A stretch of 34,495 nucleotides of DNA from Streptomyces hayashii (GCF_024539815.1 NZ_JAHHIU010000145.1:1-34495); one strand, 5' to 3'. Counted from the first letter of the stretch, positions 16,011 to 23,704 are shown. Translations and numbers: made by a program. Notes: generated by a model not told the origin, from the sequence alone.

Positions 16011-17540
16011 TCAGCCCGCGAACCAGCGGACCGGCTGCGGCGCGAGGTTCTGGTAGACGTGCTTGGACTCGCGGTACTCGGCGAGCCCCGCGGGTCCCAG
16101 TTCGCGGCCCACGCCGCTCTTCCCGAAGCCGCCCCACTCCGCCTGCGGCAGGTAGGGGTGGAAGTCGTTGATCCAGACGGTGCCGTGGCGCAGCCGGCCG
16201 GCGACCCGTCGGGCGCGGCCCGCGTCGGAGGTCCACACGCCGCCCGCGAGGCCGTACTCGGTGTCGTTGGCGAGAGCGACGGCCTCGTCCTCGGTGCGGA
16301 AGGTCTCGACGGTGAGGACCGGCCCGAAGACCTCCTCCCGCACGACGCGCATCTCGCGGTGGCAGCGGTCGAGGACGGTGGGCTCGTAGAAGTAGCCGCT
16401 CTCCGGCCGCTCCGGGGCGGGGTCGGGGCGACGGCCGCCGGATCGCAGCACGGCGCCCTCGGCCAGCGCGGAGGCCACGTACTCCTCGGTCTTGGCGCGC
16501 TGCTGCTCGGAGACGAGCGGGCCGCACTCGACGCCGCTCTCGGTGCCGCGTCCCAGGCGGATCTTCCCGGCCCGGCGGGCGAGTTCGTCGACGAAGCGGT
16601 CGCGGACCGACTCCTCGACGATGAGCCGGGAGCCCGCCGAGCAGACCTGGCCGCTGTGGATGAAGGCCGCGTTGAGGGCCTGGTCGACGGCGGTGTCGAA
16701 GCCCTCGGGGGTGGCGCAGGCGTCGGCGAAGACGACGTTGGGGTTCTTGCCGCCGAGTTCGAGGGCGACCTTCTTGACGGTCGGGGCGGCCGCCTGGGCG
16801 ACCTTGACGCCGCTGACCAGGCCGCCGGTGAAGGACACCAGGTCGACGTCGGGGTGCTCGGCGAGCCGGGCGCCGACGGTGTGGCCGGGGCCGGTGACGA
16901 TGTTGGCGACGCCGGCGGGCAGTCCGGCCTCGGCGAGCAGGTCGATGAGGGCGATCGTGGTCAGCGGGGTGATCTCGCTCGGCTTCACGACGAACGTGTC
17001 GCCGGCGGCGAGGGCGGGTGCGATCTTCCAACTCGCCTGGAGGAGCGGGTAGTTCCAGGGGGTGATCAGCGCGCACACGCCGATGGGCTCGTGGACGACG
17101 ACGCTGTGGACGTCGGACGAGCCCGCGTCCACGACCCGGCCCGGCGCCTCGGCGGCGACGAGGCCGGCGAAGTAGCGGAAGGCGTCGGCGACGCAGTCGA
17201 TGTCCACCCGGCCCTCTTCGAGGGTCTTGCCCGCGTCACGGCTCTCCAGCAGGCCGAGCCGTTCGCGGTCGCGTATGAGGAGGTCGGCGACGCGGCGCAG
17301 CAGTGCGGCGCGTTCGACGGCCGGAGTGCGTGGCCAGTCGCCCTCGTCGAAGGCGGCGCGGGCGGCCGCGATCGCCAGGTCTGCGTCCTTCTCGTCCCCC
17401 TCGGCGACCACCGCGAAGGGGCGGCCGTCCGCTGGGTCGAGGATCTCCCGGGTCGCTCCGGAGGCGGCTGTCAGCCATTCGCCGCCCGCGTGAATCGTCC
17501 GGCACTCCCGCTGTTCCGTCAGTTCCGTCGTGTCGGCCAT
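16011..17540 (-). CDS. betB: Betaine aldehyde dehydrogenase (ALDH superfamily)
   Basis: 509 aa. Full-length NAD(P)-dependent aldehyde dehydrogenase that would oxidise betaine aldehyde to glycine betaine. Catalytic residues visible: C300 in SGQVCSAG, E261 in ELGGKN, N163 in PWNYPLLQ, and K186 in VVKPSEITP. The cofactor turn reads SFTGG where many family members have FTGS. First gene of the operon betB-betA-proV-proW-proX, which combines synthesis of the osmoprotectant with its import. No BetI-type TetR repressor is in the window; a candidate operator dyad lies about 90 bp upstream (17630-17643). Confidence 0.9.
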   Translation of the reverse strand: MADTTELTEQRECRTIHAGGEWLTAASGATREILDPADGRPFAVVAEGDEKDADLAIAAARAAFDEGDWPRTPAVERAALLRRVADLLIRDRERLGLLESRDAGKTLEEGRVDIDCVADAFRYFAGLVAAEAPGRVVDAGSSDVHSVVVHEPIGVCALITPWNYPLLQASWKIAPALAAGDTFVVKPSEITPLTTIALIDLLAEAGLPAGVANIVTGPGHTVGARLAEHPDVDLVSFTGGLVSGVKVAQAAAPTVKKVALELGGKNPNVVFADACATPEGFDTAVDQALNAAFIHSGQVCSAGSRLIVEESVRDRFVDELARRAGKIRLGRGTESGVECGPLVSEQQRAKTEEYVASALAEGAVLRSGGRRPDPAPERPESGYFYEPTVLDRCHREMRVVREEVFGPVLTVETFRTEDEAVALANDTEYGLAGGVWTSDAGRARRVAGRLRHGTVWINDFHPYLPQAEWGGFGKSGVGRELGPAGLAEYRESKHVYQNLAPQPVRWFAG

Positions 17541-17629
17541 GATCGGTGTTGCCTTCCGTTCCTGTTCAGTCCCCCTGTGTCACCCGTGGGTCGCCGTCGG
17601 GGACCGCGTCCACATGCCCCGAACCTTCC

Positions 17630-17643
17630 ATTGCATGCGCAAT
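17630..17643 (-). promoter_or_regulatory. Candidate operator upstream of betB
   Basis: Inverted repeat ATTGC-N4-GCAAT with an ATGC centre, 90 bp upstream of the betB start, in a 205-bp gap (17541-17745) that must carry the operon promoter. The binding protein is unknown. The half site shares TTGC with the LysR box at 18714, so the neighbouring LysR protein is one candidate. Confidence 0.35.
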
Positions 17644-17745
17644 CTCCTGCCTGAAGTGCGCTGAGTCACTGCCAGCATGGACAAAAACGGTCAAATTGGG
17701 TGCCATGGTGACGGTTCGCTCACACACGGACCGTCATGGCCTCCG

Positions 17746-18705
17746 CTACCAACCCTCACCGTCGGCCACTACATCCCGCACCGCGTCCCGCAGCCACGCG
17801 TGGGCGGGATCGGCGTCGTGCCGTGGGTGCCAGGCCATGCCCAGCAGCAGCGGCGGCAGATCCAGCGGCACCTCGAAGGGGACCAGCCCGAGGCTCCGCG
17901 CCAACGGCAGCCCCCAGGCGGTGTTCAGACCCACCAGATCGGTGTCGCGGATGACGAAGAGGGAGGCCGGGAGCGAGCCGACGGCCCCCACCACCCGCCG
18001 CTCCAGCCCCAGCGCGGCGAGCGCCGCGTCGACCGGCCCGCGCAGCCTGCCGCGCCGGGAGACGATGATGTGGTCCGCCTCACGGGCGAACCGCTCGGGC
18101 GTCAACTCGCCTTCCAGCAAAGGGTGTCCGGCGCGTGCGACGCCCACCATGCGGTCCTCGTGGAGCTGCTCGCGGTGCACCTCGGGGGCCGCCGAATCGA
18201 TGACTCCCAGCTCCAGGTCGGCCGTGCCCTCGCGCAGGAACGGCGCGTCGACGTGGCTCTCGCCCAGGAACCGGATGCGGATGCCGGGGGCCTCGGCGGC
18301 GGCGCGGGCGTACAGGGCCGGCCCGTGGGCGGCCGCGATGGCGTCATGGCCCAGGATCGTGAGGGTGCGGGTCACCGTCCTCAGGTCGGTACCCTCGGCC
18401 GGCGCGAACAGCGCCCGCGCCCGCTCCACGACGGCGCTCACCTCGGCCCGCACGGCGAGGGCCCGCGGGGTCGGCACCATCCGCCGCCCCGCCCGCACCA
18501 GGATCGGATCCCCCAGCGCCCTGCGGACCCGGCCGAGGGTGCGGCTCATCGCCGGTTCCGACAGATGCAGCCGGCGGGCAGCCCCCTGCACGCTCTGCTC
18601 CTCCAGCAGGACGTCCAGGGCGACCAGCAGATTCAGATCGAGCCCGGCGGCTCCCGCGAGGTCGGCGGACTCGGCCGGTCGAGCCACGGATTGCGTCACA
18701 CGCAT
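17746..18705 (-). CDS. LysR-family transcriptional regulator
   Basis: 319 aa. The winged-helix domain covers about residues 24-85 (LNLLVALDVLLEEQSVQGAA; LHLSEPAMSRTLGRVRRAL; PILVRAGRRMVPTPRA), followed by a periplasmic-binding-like effector domain (TLTILGHDAIAAAHGPALY ... RFLGESHVDAPFLREGTADLELGVID). The LHLSEPAMSRTLGRLR pattern resembles the NodD/NahR-like branch of the family. It is divergent from an efflux pump gene, with a perfect LysR box between them, so control of that pump is the simplest role. It also lies upstream of the bet operon on the same strand. Effector unknown. Confidence 0.9.
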   Translation of the reverse strand: MRVTQSVARPAESADLAGAAGLDLNLLVALDVLLEEQSVQGAARRLHLSEPAMSRTLGRVRRALGDPILVRAGRRMVPTPRALAVRAEVSAVVERARALFAPAEGTDLRTVTRTLTILGHDAIAAAHGPALYARAAAEAPGIRIRFLGESHVDAPFLREGTADLELGVIDSAAPEVHREQLHEDRMVGVARAGHPLLEGELTPERFAREADHIIVSRRGRLRGPVDAALAALGLERRVVGAVGSLPASLFVIRDTDLVGLNTAWGLPLARSLGLVPFEVPLDLPPLLLGMAWHPRHDADPAHAWLRDAVRDVVADGEGW

Positions 18706-18713
18706 CCACCCCT

Positions 18714-18726
18714 TGCAAAGGTTGCA
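18714..18726. promoter_or_regulatory. LysR-type operator (T-N11-A) between lysR and the efflux gene
   Basis: TGCAA (18714-18718), AGG, TTGCA (18722-18726) form a perfect inverted repeat fitting T-N11-A, the LysR consensus dyad. It starts 9 bp upstream of the LysR start codon, suiting autorepression and activation of the divergent pump. Confidence 0.65.
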
Positions 18727-18797
18727 CTGGAAAGCAGGTCGGATCCGAGCCTACGGTGAACGGGCATCCCACTCCGACGAGCTCCCCGGGAGGAGCC

Positions 18798-20186
18798 GTG
18801 CCCTCGCACGCCCTGAAACGGTCCACCCTCCTCGCGCTGTGCGCCTGCGTGCTGGTCGCCCAGAGCATGGTCGCCGCGATCAACCTGCTCATCCCGCAGC
18901 TGAGCGCGTCCTCGCTGCACCCCTCACACACCCAGATCCTGTGGACCGTCGACGCGTACGTCATCGTCTTCGCGGGACTGCTCATCCCGGCCGGCGCGCT
19001 CGGCGACCGGCACGGCCGCAAGGGCGCCCTGCTCGCCGGCCTCGGCCTGTTCGCCCTCGGGGCCGCCACCAGCGCGTTCGCCCCCGATCCGGCGGTCCTC
19101 ATCGCGGGCCGCGGCATCTCGGGAGCGGGCGCGGCGCTGATCACCCCGGCGACGATGTCGATCCTGGTCCACCTCGCCGGACCGCGGGGCAGGGCCCGGG
19201 CGATGGCGTCCTGGACCCTCGCCATGGGCCTCGGCGGCCTGGCGGGCAACCTGGGCGGCGGCCTGGCCGGCCAGTTCCTGACCTGGCGGGCCCTGTTCGC
19301 CGTGATGATCCCGCTGGCGGCACTGCTGGCGCTCACCGTGGCCCTGACCACCCCGCGCACGGACCCCTCACCGCACGACGGCCTCGACCCGCTGGGCACC
19401 CTGCTGCTCACCGCGGGGCTGGTCGCCGTCCTCTTCGGCATCATCGAGGGCCCGGACCACGGCTGGGCCTCGCCGCGGATCCTGGGCTCGTTCGCGACGG
19501 GAGCCGCGCTGATCACCGCGTTCACCCTGCGGTCCCTGCGTGCGCCCAGCCCCCTCTTCGACCCGCGCGTGTTCCGCTCCCCCGGCCTGCGAGCCACGAG
19601 CCTCGGCCTCATGACCGGCTTCTTCGGCCTGTTCGCGCTGTTCTTCGTCAACTCCCAGTACCTCCAGGAGGTGAAGGGCTACGGGCCCGCCGTCACCGGC
19701 GTCGCCATCGTCCCGCTGATCGTCGGCATGGCGCTGGTCCCCAGGCTGGCCGCCCGCTGGTCGGCCCACCCCCGCCCGGTCATCGGCTCCGGGCTCGCCC
19801 TGATCGGCCTCGGCCTGCTCGGCGCGTCCACGGCGGACGCCGGCACGCCCTACCCGGTGTACGCGATCTGGCTGCTGGTCATCTCGGCGGGCACCGGCCT
19901 GTCGATGCCCGCGCTGACCCTCGGCGTCGTCACGTCCCTCCCGCCCCACCAGGCGGGCCTGGGCTCCGGACTCGGCACCTCGGCCCGCGAGATCGGCGCG
20001 GCCCTCGGCGTGGCGGTCGCCGGCACGGTCCTGGCCGGGCACACCGGCTTCGCCGCCGGCATGGGCCCGGCCCTGCGCACGGTCGCGGTGGCCGTGCTGG
20101 CGGCGACGGCGCTGGTCGTGACCGGTCTCGCCTCGCCCGTCCGGCGGCAGAGCTTCGACAACGTCCTGAATCCCACGGAGAGTTGA
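18798..20186 (+). CDS. MFS efflux transporter, DHA2 (EmrB/QacA-like) family
   Basis: 462 aa with many hydrophobic segments, consistent with a 14-helix DHA2 drug:proton antiporter. The motif A-type loop GDRHGRKGALLAGL follows TM2, and the early helices read as LLALCACVLVAQSMVAAINLLIP and VIVFAGLLIPAGAL. Motif C-like Gly/Pro-rich stretches (WTLAMGLGGLAGNLGGGLAG) occur around TM5, as in exporters. The GTG at 18798 has GGGAGG 4 nt upstream and leaves a short tail before TM1; a GTG at 18756 in the same frame would add 14 residues but has no ribosome binding site. Divergent from the LysR gene. Likely exports a toxic compound that is also the LysR effector (inference). Confidence 0.85.
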   Translation: MPSHALKRSTLLALCACVLVAQSMVAAINLLIPQLSASSLHPSHTQILWTVDAYVIVFAGLLIPAGALGDRHGRKGALLAGLGLFALGAATSAFAPDPAVLIAGRGISGAGAALITPATMSILVHLAGPRGRARAMASWTLAMGLGGLAGNLGGGLAGQFLTWRALFAVMIPLAALLALTVALTTPRTDPSPHDGLDPLGTLLLTAGLVAVLFGIIEGPDHGWASPRILGSFATGAALITAFTLRSLRAPSPLFDPRVFRSPGLRATSLGLMTGFFGLFALFFVNSQYLQEVKGYGPAVTGVAIVPLIVGMALVPRLAARWSAHPRPVIGSGLALIGLGLLGASTADAGTPYPVYAIWLLVISAGTGLSMPALTLGVVTSLPPHQAGLGSGLGTSAREIGAALGVAVAGTVLAGHTGFAAGMGPALRTVAVAVLAATALVVTGLASPVRRQSFDNVLNPTES

Positions 20187-20236
20187 ATTACTCTTCGTGT
20201 CCGGACCGCCACGCTGAGCCGCGCGAAGGAGACGCC

Positions 20237-21079
20237 ATGCCCGCGAGACGAGTCGTCACGGGACGAAGCCAGCAGCCCCGCAAACGCTTCGCTGAGGAAC
20301 TGCGCCTGCTGCGCGCGGCCCGCGGCGAAAGCCTGCGGGAGCTCTCCGAGCGGCTGGGGTGGGACGCGTCGACGCTCGGCAAGATGGAGAGCGGGGCCAA
20401 CCTCGGCAGCCCGGAGGTGGTCGAAGCCCTGGACACGCACTACGGAACGCCGGGACTGCTGCTGGCCCTGTGGGAAGTGGCGATGGGGGACAACAGCCAG
20501 TTCAAGGAGCGGTACCGCAGGTACATGGACCTGGAGTCGGAGGCGGTGAGCCTGTACCAGTTCTCGGTGAGCACCATCCCGGGCCTTTTGCAGACGCCTG
20601 GGTATGCCCGCGAAGTCCTGATGCTGGGCGGCCTCAGCGGCACAGCGCTGGACCAGCAGGTCGAAGCACGTACGGGACGGCAGAAGTTGCTGGAGGTGGA
20701 GGGCGCCCCGCCTTTCAGGGCCATTCTTTCCGAGGCAGTGCTCCGCACTCCCCTGCGTGATCGACAGGAGTGGCGCAAGCAACTGGAGCAACTGCTCGAA
20801 ATGTCGGAGCGCCACAGGATCACTCTTCAAGTGCTCCTGTTGAGCGTCGGTCTGTACGACCTGGTGAACACCGACACGATGTTCCTGCGGCTGCCGCACA
20901 ACTCGACGGTCGCGTACGTGGAGACCGCGCACCGTGGCGAACTGATCGAGGAAAACGCAGCGGTCGAGCGCCTCCAACGTGCGTACGATGCTACGCGTGA
21001 CCTGGCGCTTTCCCCGCCTGAGTCACGGAAGTTCATCACGCGAATGTTGGAGGAAGTGCCGTGCGAGCCATTGACCTGA
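20237..21079 (+). CDS. XRE-family regulator with DUF5753 domain
   Basis: 280 aa. An N-terminal helix-turn-helix (about residues 17-75; ELRLLRAARGESLRELSERLG, DASTLGKMESGANLG) is followed by a DUF5753 effector-type domain (YQFSVSTIPGLLQTPGYAREVL; RTGRQKLLEVEGAPPFRAILSE). This architecture is abundant in Streptomyces and is normally paired with a small DUF397 protein, as here. Start: ATG at 20237 with GAAGGAG upstream; the frame extends back through the efflux gene and is a shadow there. The downstream DUF397 gene overlaps it by 19 bp. Family examples act in development and antibiotic control, sometimes as a partner-controlled repressor; the target of this pair is not visible. Confidence 0.9.
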   Translation: MPARRVVTGRSQQPRKRFAEELRLLRAARGESLRELSERLGWDASTLGKMESGANLGSPEVVEALDTHYGTPGLLLALWEVAMGDNSQFKERYRRYMDLESEAVSLYQFSVSTIPGLLQTPGYAREVLMLGGLSGTALDQQVEARTGRQKLLEVEGAPPFRAILSEAVLRTPLRDRQEWRKQLEQLLEMSERHRITLQVLLLSVGLYDLVNTDTMFLRLPHNSTVAYVETAHRGELIEENAAVERLQRAYDATRDLALSPPESRKFITRMLEEVPCEPLT

Positions 21080-21258
21080 GCAATGTCACCTGGCGCAAGT
21101 CCAGCTACAGCAACCCCGACGGCGGCAACTGCCTCGAAGTCGCCGAAGGCGACCCCACCGTCGTCCCCGTGCGGGACAGCAAGGCTCCCGAGCGCGGGAC
21201 CCTCGTGTTCGAACTCGGCGCGTGGACACGCTTCGTCGGCTCCCTCAAGCGGAGCTGA
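21061..21258 (+). CDS. DUF397 domain protein, partner of the preceding XRE regulator
   Basis: 65 aa, the whole protein being one DUF397 domain: VTWRKSSYSNPDGGNCLEVA, then VVPVRDSKAPERGTLVF and WTRFVGSLK, the usual order in the family. The GTG start lies inside the 3' end of the XRE gene (19-bp overlap), so the two are translationally coupled. DUF397 proteins are believed to modulate the cognate HTH/DUF5753 protein. Ends 18 bp before a long perfect hairpin. Confidence 0.92.
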   Translation: MRAIDLSNVTWRKSSYSNPDGGNCLEVAEGDPTVVPVRDSKAPERGTLVFELGAWTRFVGSLKRS

Positions 21259-21275
21259 ACGGCGCTCCACGCAAA

Positions 21276-21310
21276 ACGATCCCCGGACGGTCGTACCGTC
21301 CGGGGATCGT
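21276..21310 (-). terminator. Terminator shared by mdh and the convergent DUF397 gene
   Basis: Perfect 15-bp stem ACGATCCCCGGACGG (21276-21290) and its complement (21296-21310), loop TCGTA. Read on the minus strand the stem is followed by TTTTGC, a short T tract, so it is a classical intrinsic terminator for mdh. On the + strand it is a hairpin only, 18 bp after the DUF397 stop. Confidence 0.9.
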
Positions 21311-21322
21311 GTGCGTTCGGGC

Positions 21323-22312
21323 TCAGATCAGGCCGAGGGCGCGAACCGCCTCGCGCTCCTCCGCGAGCTCCTGCACCGACGCGTCGATGCGGGCGCGGGA
21401 GAACTCGTTGACGTCCAGGCCCTGGACGATCTCGTACTTGCCGTCCTTGGTGGTGACCGGGAAGGAGGAGATCAGGCCCTCCGGGACGCCGTAGGAGCCG
21501 TCGGACGGGATGCCCATGGAGGCCCAGTCGCCGTCGGCGGTGCCGTTGACCCAGGTGTACACGTGGTCGATGGCCGCGTTGGCGGCGGAGGCGGCCGAAG
21601 ACGCGCCGCGGGCCTCGATGATGGCCGCGCCGCGCTTGGCGACGGTCGGGATGAAGTCCTCGGCCAGCCACTTCTCGTCGTTCACGACCTCGGCCGCGTT
21701 CTTGCCGGCGACCGTGGCGTGGAAGATGTCCGGGTACTGGGTGGCGGAGTGGTTGCCCCAGATGGTCAGACGCTTGATGTCGGCGACCGTCGAACCCGTC
21801 TTCTTCGCGAGCTGGGTCAGCGCGCGGTTGTGGTCGAGGCGGGTCATCGCGGTGAAGCGCTCGGCCGGTACGTCCGGGGCGGCGGCCTGGGCGATCAGCG
21901 CGTTGGTGTTGGCCGGGTTGCCGACGACGAGGACCTTGACGTCGTCCGCGGCGTGGTCGTTGATGGCCTTGCCCTGCGGCTTGAAGATGCCGCCGTTGGC
22001 CTCCAGGAGGTCACCGCGCTCCATGCCCTTGGTGCGGGGGCGGGCGCCGACCAGGAGCGCCACGTTCGCGCCGTCGAAGGCGACGTTCGGGTCGTCCGTG
22101 ATGTCGATGCCCTGCAGCAGCGGGAAGGCGCAGTCGTCGAGCTCCATCGCGGTGCCCTCGGCGGCCTTCAGCGCCGGGGTGATCTCCAGCAGGCGCAGCT
22201 TGACCGGCACGTCCGCGCCGAGCAGCTGGCCGGAGGCGATGCGGAAGAGCAGGGCGTAACCGATCTGGCCGGCCGCGCCGGTGACGGTGACGTTCACGGG
22301 AGTGCGGGTCAT
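21323..22312 (-). CDS. mdh: Malate dehydrogenase
   Basis: 329 aa. Interconverts malate and oxaloacetate in the TCA cycle with NAD. Nucleotide-binding GAAGQIGYAL (12-21), substrate arginines in RPRTKGMERGD (R93, R99), D160 in TRLDHNRA (with R163) and the catalytic His188 in IWGNHSATQYPD. It belongs to the cytosolic-type MDH subfamily common in actinobacteria rather than the lactate-dehydrogenase-like one. Start: ATG at 22312, with GGAG upstream (ACGGAGAACGCC). A perfect 9+9 inverted repeat overlies its likely promoter 65-86 bp upstream, unusual for a housekeeping gene. Monocistronic, ending at a strong terminator. Confidence 0.97.
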   Translation of the reverse strand: MTRTPVNVTVTGAAGQIGYALLFRIASGQLLGADVPVKLRLLEITPALKAAEGTAMELDDCAFPLLQGIDITDDPNVAFDGANVALLVGARPRTKGMERGDLLEANGGIFKPQGKAINDHAADDVKVLVVGNPANTNALIAQAAAPDVPAERFTAMTRLDHNRALTQLAKKTGSTVADIKRLTIWGNHSATQYPDIFHATVAGKNAAEVVNDEKWLAEDFIPTVAKRGAAIIEARGASSAASAANAAIDHVYTWVNGTADGDWASMGIPSDGSYGVPEGLISSFPVTTKDGKYEIVQGLDVNEFSRARIDASVQELAEEREAVRALGLI

Positions 22313-22376
22313 GGCGTTCTCCGTATGACAGCTGTCGGTGGGGCGTCCCTGCCCCGGGTGGGACGTACAAATGATC

Positions 22377-22398
22377 GATCTCTTGGTATCAAGAGATC
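22377..22398 (-). promoter_or_regulatory. Operator-like perfect palindrome on the mdh promoter
   Basis: Half sites GATCTCTTG (22377-22385) and CAAGAGATC (22390-22398) around GTAT. Read toward mdh, TTGATA within the palindrome could be a -35 hexamer, with a -10 around TGTACG 17 nt later. A protein bound here would block RNA polymerase. MarR-family repressors prefer such sites; the actual regulator is unknown. Confidence 0.6.
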
Positions 22399-22513
22399 CA
22401 ATCAGCGGTCAGGCTATCGCGCATCCGGGATCCCGGACGTCCGGGGTCGTGTGGCCCGTCCCACAGAGTGGACTTCCTCGTACGGGACACTCGGCACTTC
22501 CTCCGACGACAAG

Positions 22514-22556
22514 CGGCGGCCGTCGGTCCGGGAGAGGTGGGACCGAGCGGCCGCCG
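22514..22556 (-). terminator. Bulged hairpin, likely terminator of the DUF2690 gene
   Basis: CGGCGGCCGTCGGTCC (22514-22529) pairs with 22540-22556 (GGACCGA, GC, GGCCGCCG) with one bulged base and a 10-nt loop. It lies about 120 bp beyond the DUF2690 stop. No T tract. It may equally be part of a + strand RNA. Confidence 0.45.
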
Positions 22557-22612
22557 TGGGGGGAACCGGGTCGCGCCGGAATCCCGTGGGGGTACGTCTC
22601 GCGTGCCCGCGG

Positions 22613-22647
22613 CCGGGGCGGCTATTCCTGCGCGCCCCGGTTTTTTT
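22613..22647 (+). terminator. Intrinsic terminator on the + strand with no + strand gene upstream
   Basis: CCGGGGCG (22613-22620) pairs with CGCCCCGG (22633-22640) across a 12-nt loop and is followed at once by seven T residues (22641-22647). A T7 run is striking in this DNA. Upstream, on the + strand, lie only non-coding DNA and the antisense of mdh. Confidence 0.7.
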
Positions 22648-22674
22648 CGGCGGCCCGTGCGGTCCGCCGCCGCC

Positions 22675-23574
22675 TCAGGGCGTGCAGCCCCTCAGCCCGG
22701 AGGCCAGCACCGCGCAGGCCTTCGCCTCGTCCGCGCTGGTCACGGCCACCATGGGCGTGTACGCGATCGTGGCCCCGGGCGTCGAGAGCTGCCCGGTGCG
22801 CCGCACGGAACCGGCGGTCACCGTCACCGTGTCGCCGGGCCCGGCCGGTGTGATCCGGCCCCAGGCGGCCCCGCAGGCGCGGCTGTAGCGGACCTCGACC
22901 CGCGTCGCGCCGACCGTCGCGGTCTTCGCCGTCGCCGCGAGGCCGCCGCTGCACCCCGTCGCCTGGGCGTCCCGGCCGGTGCAGTCGGAGCCCCCGCACC
23001 GCACCCCGGAGGGCAGGGCGCGGGGGGCGGCGGCCGACGGGGAGGGCGACTCGACGACGCCCGCCGCCTGCGGGTCCCGGCCGTCGGCGAGGAAGAACGC
23101 GCCGGCCGCGACGCCCACCACGCCCACGACCCCGGCGAGGAGGAGCACCGCCCGCTGCCTGCCCGCGCCGCCGGCCCGCTTCCCGGGCCGGATCCGCTCA
23201 CCGCCGGACGGCGGGGGCGGCGGAGCCGGCGGGCCGAACTGCCCCGGCAGGGCGCGGGCGGGCAGGGTCCCCACGGTCGCCGTGATCGCCTCGTGCCGGG
23301 TCTCCGAGCGGCTCCACGCCCGCTCGGCCAGCTCCCACAGGGTGACCAGATGGACCGCGGGAGTGCCGGTGACCTCGGCCAGCGCCACGACCGCCCCCTT
23401 GGGCGCCAGCAGCCGGCCGTGGAGATACCGCTCCCAGGACGCCCTGCCGTAGCCCGTGCGATCCGCCACCGCCGCGACGCTCAGCCCGGCACGGTCCACG
23501 GCCCGTCGCATCACCTCGACGAACTCCCGTACCTGTGGGTCGAGTTCACCCGGCAGGGCTTTCCAGCGAGGCAT
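22675..23574 (-). CDS. Membrane-tethered HTH protein with extracellular DUF2690 domain
   Basis: 299 aa. N-terminal XRE-like helix-turn-helix (about 10-85; EFVEVMRRAVDRAGLSVAAV, DRTGYGRASWERYLHGRLLAPK), a Pro-rich linker, one transmembrane helix (AVLLLAGVVGVVGVAAGAFFL, about 165-185), then a DUF2690 domain with its cysteines (RCGGSDCTGRDAQATGCSGG ... RACGAAWGRI). The DNA-binding part would be cytoplasmic and the Cys-rich part outside. Start at 23574 has GAGAGGGGG upstream; an earlier ATG at 23658 would add 28 residues over the promoter. The HTH region is clearly paralogous to the next protein at 23705. Its target genes are not known. Confidence 0.88.
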   Translation of the reverse strand: MPRWKALPGELDPQVREFVEVMRRAVDRAGLSVAAVADRTGYGRASWERYLHGRLLAPKGAVVALAEVTGTPAVHLVTLWELAERAWSRSETRHEAITATVGTLPARALPGQFGPPAPPPPPSGGERIRPGKRAGGAGRQRAVLLLAGVVGVVGVAAGAFFLADGRDPQAAGVVESPSPSAAAPRALPSGVRCGGSDCTGRDAQATGCSGGLAATAKTATVGATRVEVRYSRACGAAWGRITPAGPGDTVTVTAGSVRRTGQLSTPGATIAYTPMVAVTSADEAKACAVLASGLRGCTP

Positions 23575-23642
23575 CGGCCCCCCTCTCGCGCGCTGAGTCC
23601 CATGGGTCACGTAAGACCCGATGTGACGACGATTCGGGACAC

Positions 23643-23666
23643 ATACCCGAACTGTCAACGTAAGCC
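23643..23666 (-). promoter_or_regulatory. Promoter of the DUF2690 gene, with TTGACA and a SigB-like element
   Basis: On the minus strand a perfect TTGACA (23658-23653) overlaps GGCT-N14-GGGTAT (23666-23643), which fits the GNNT-N14-16-GGGTAY pattern of stress sigma factors of the SigB group. No good housekeeping -10 follows TTGACA at 17 bp (GAATCG), so the SigB-like reading is attractive. The downstream start is about 70 bp away. Confidence 0.4.
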
Positions 23667-23704
23667 CACAACGGGTGCGCCGCGCCGCGCCGGGCCCGCT
23701 CGCC

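Larger units (their letters stand above)
22313..22674. other. 362-bp intergenic region between mdh and the DUF2690 gene
   Basis: Contains, from left to right: the mdh leader and promoter, the palindrome at 22377-22398, a 14-bp perfect palindrome TCCGGGATCCCGGA (22424-22437), a bulged GC hairpin (22514-22556) and an intrinsic terminator oriented to the right (22613-22647). No convincing protein gene is visible; a frame from the GTG at 22468 runs on into the antisense of the next gene. The density of structure suggests a + strand RNA (see findings). Confidence 0.6.

Noticed and set aside
14404..17076. A single 890-aa fusion protein covering betA and part of betB
   Set aside because: The N-terminal part is a shadow of betB in another frame; ATG at 15933 with GGAG upstream gives a normal 509-aa GMC enzyme.
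17546..20236. A 1177-aa protein ending in the XRE regulator
   Set aside because: Frame runs antisense to lysR and out of frame through the efflux gene; only the part from 20237 has protein-like content.
22550..22620. c-di-AMP (ydaO) riboswitch suggested by GGGGGGAACCGGG
   Set aside because: Only the short GGGGAACC block matches; the other conserved blocks are missing and no + strand gene follows.
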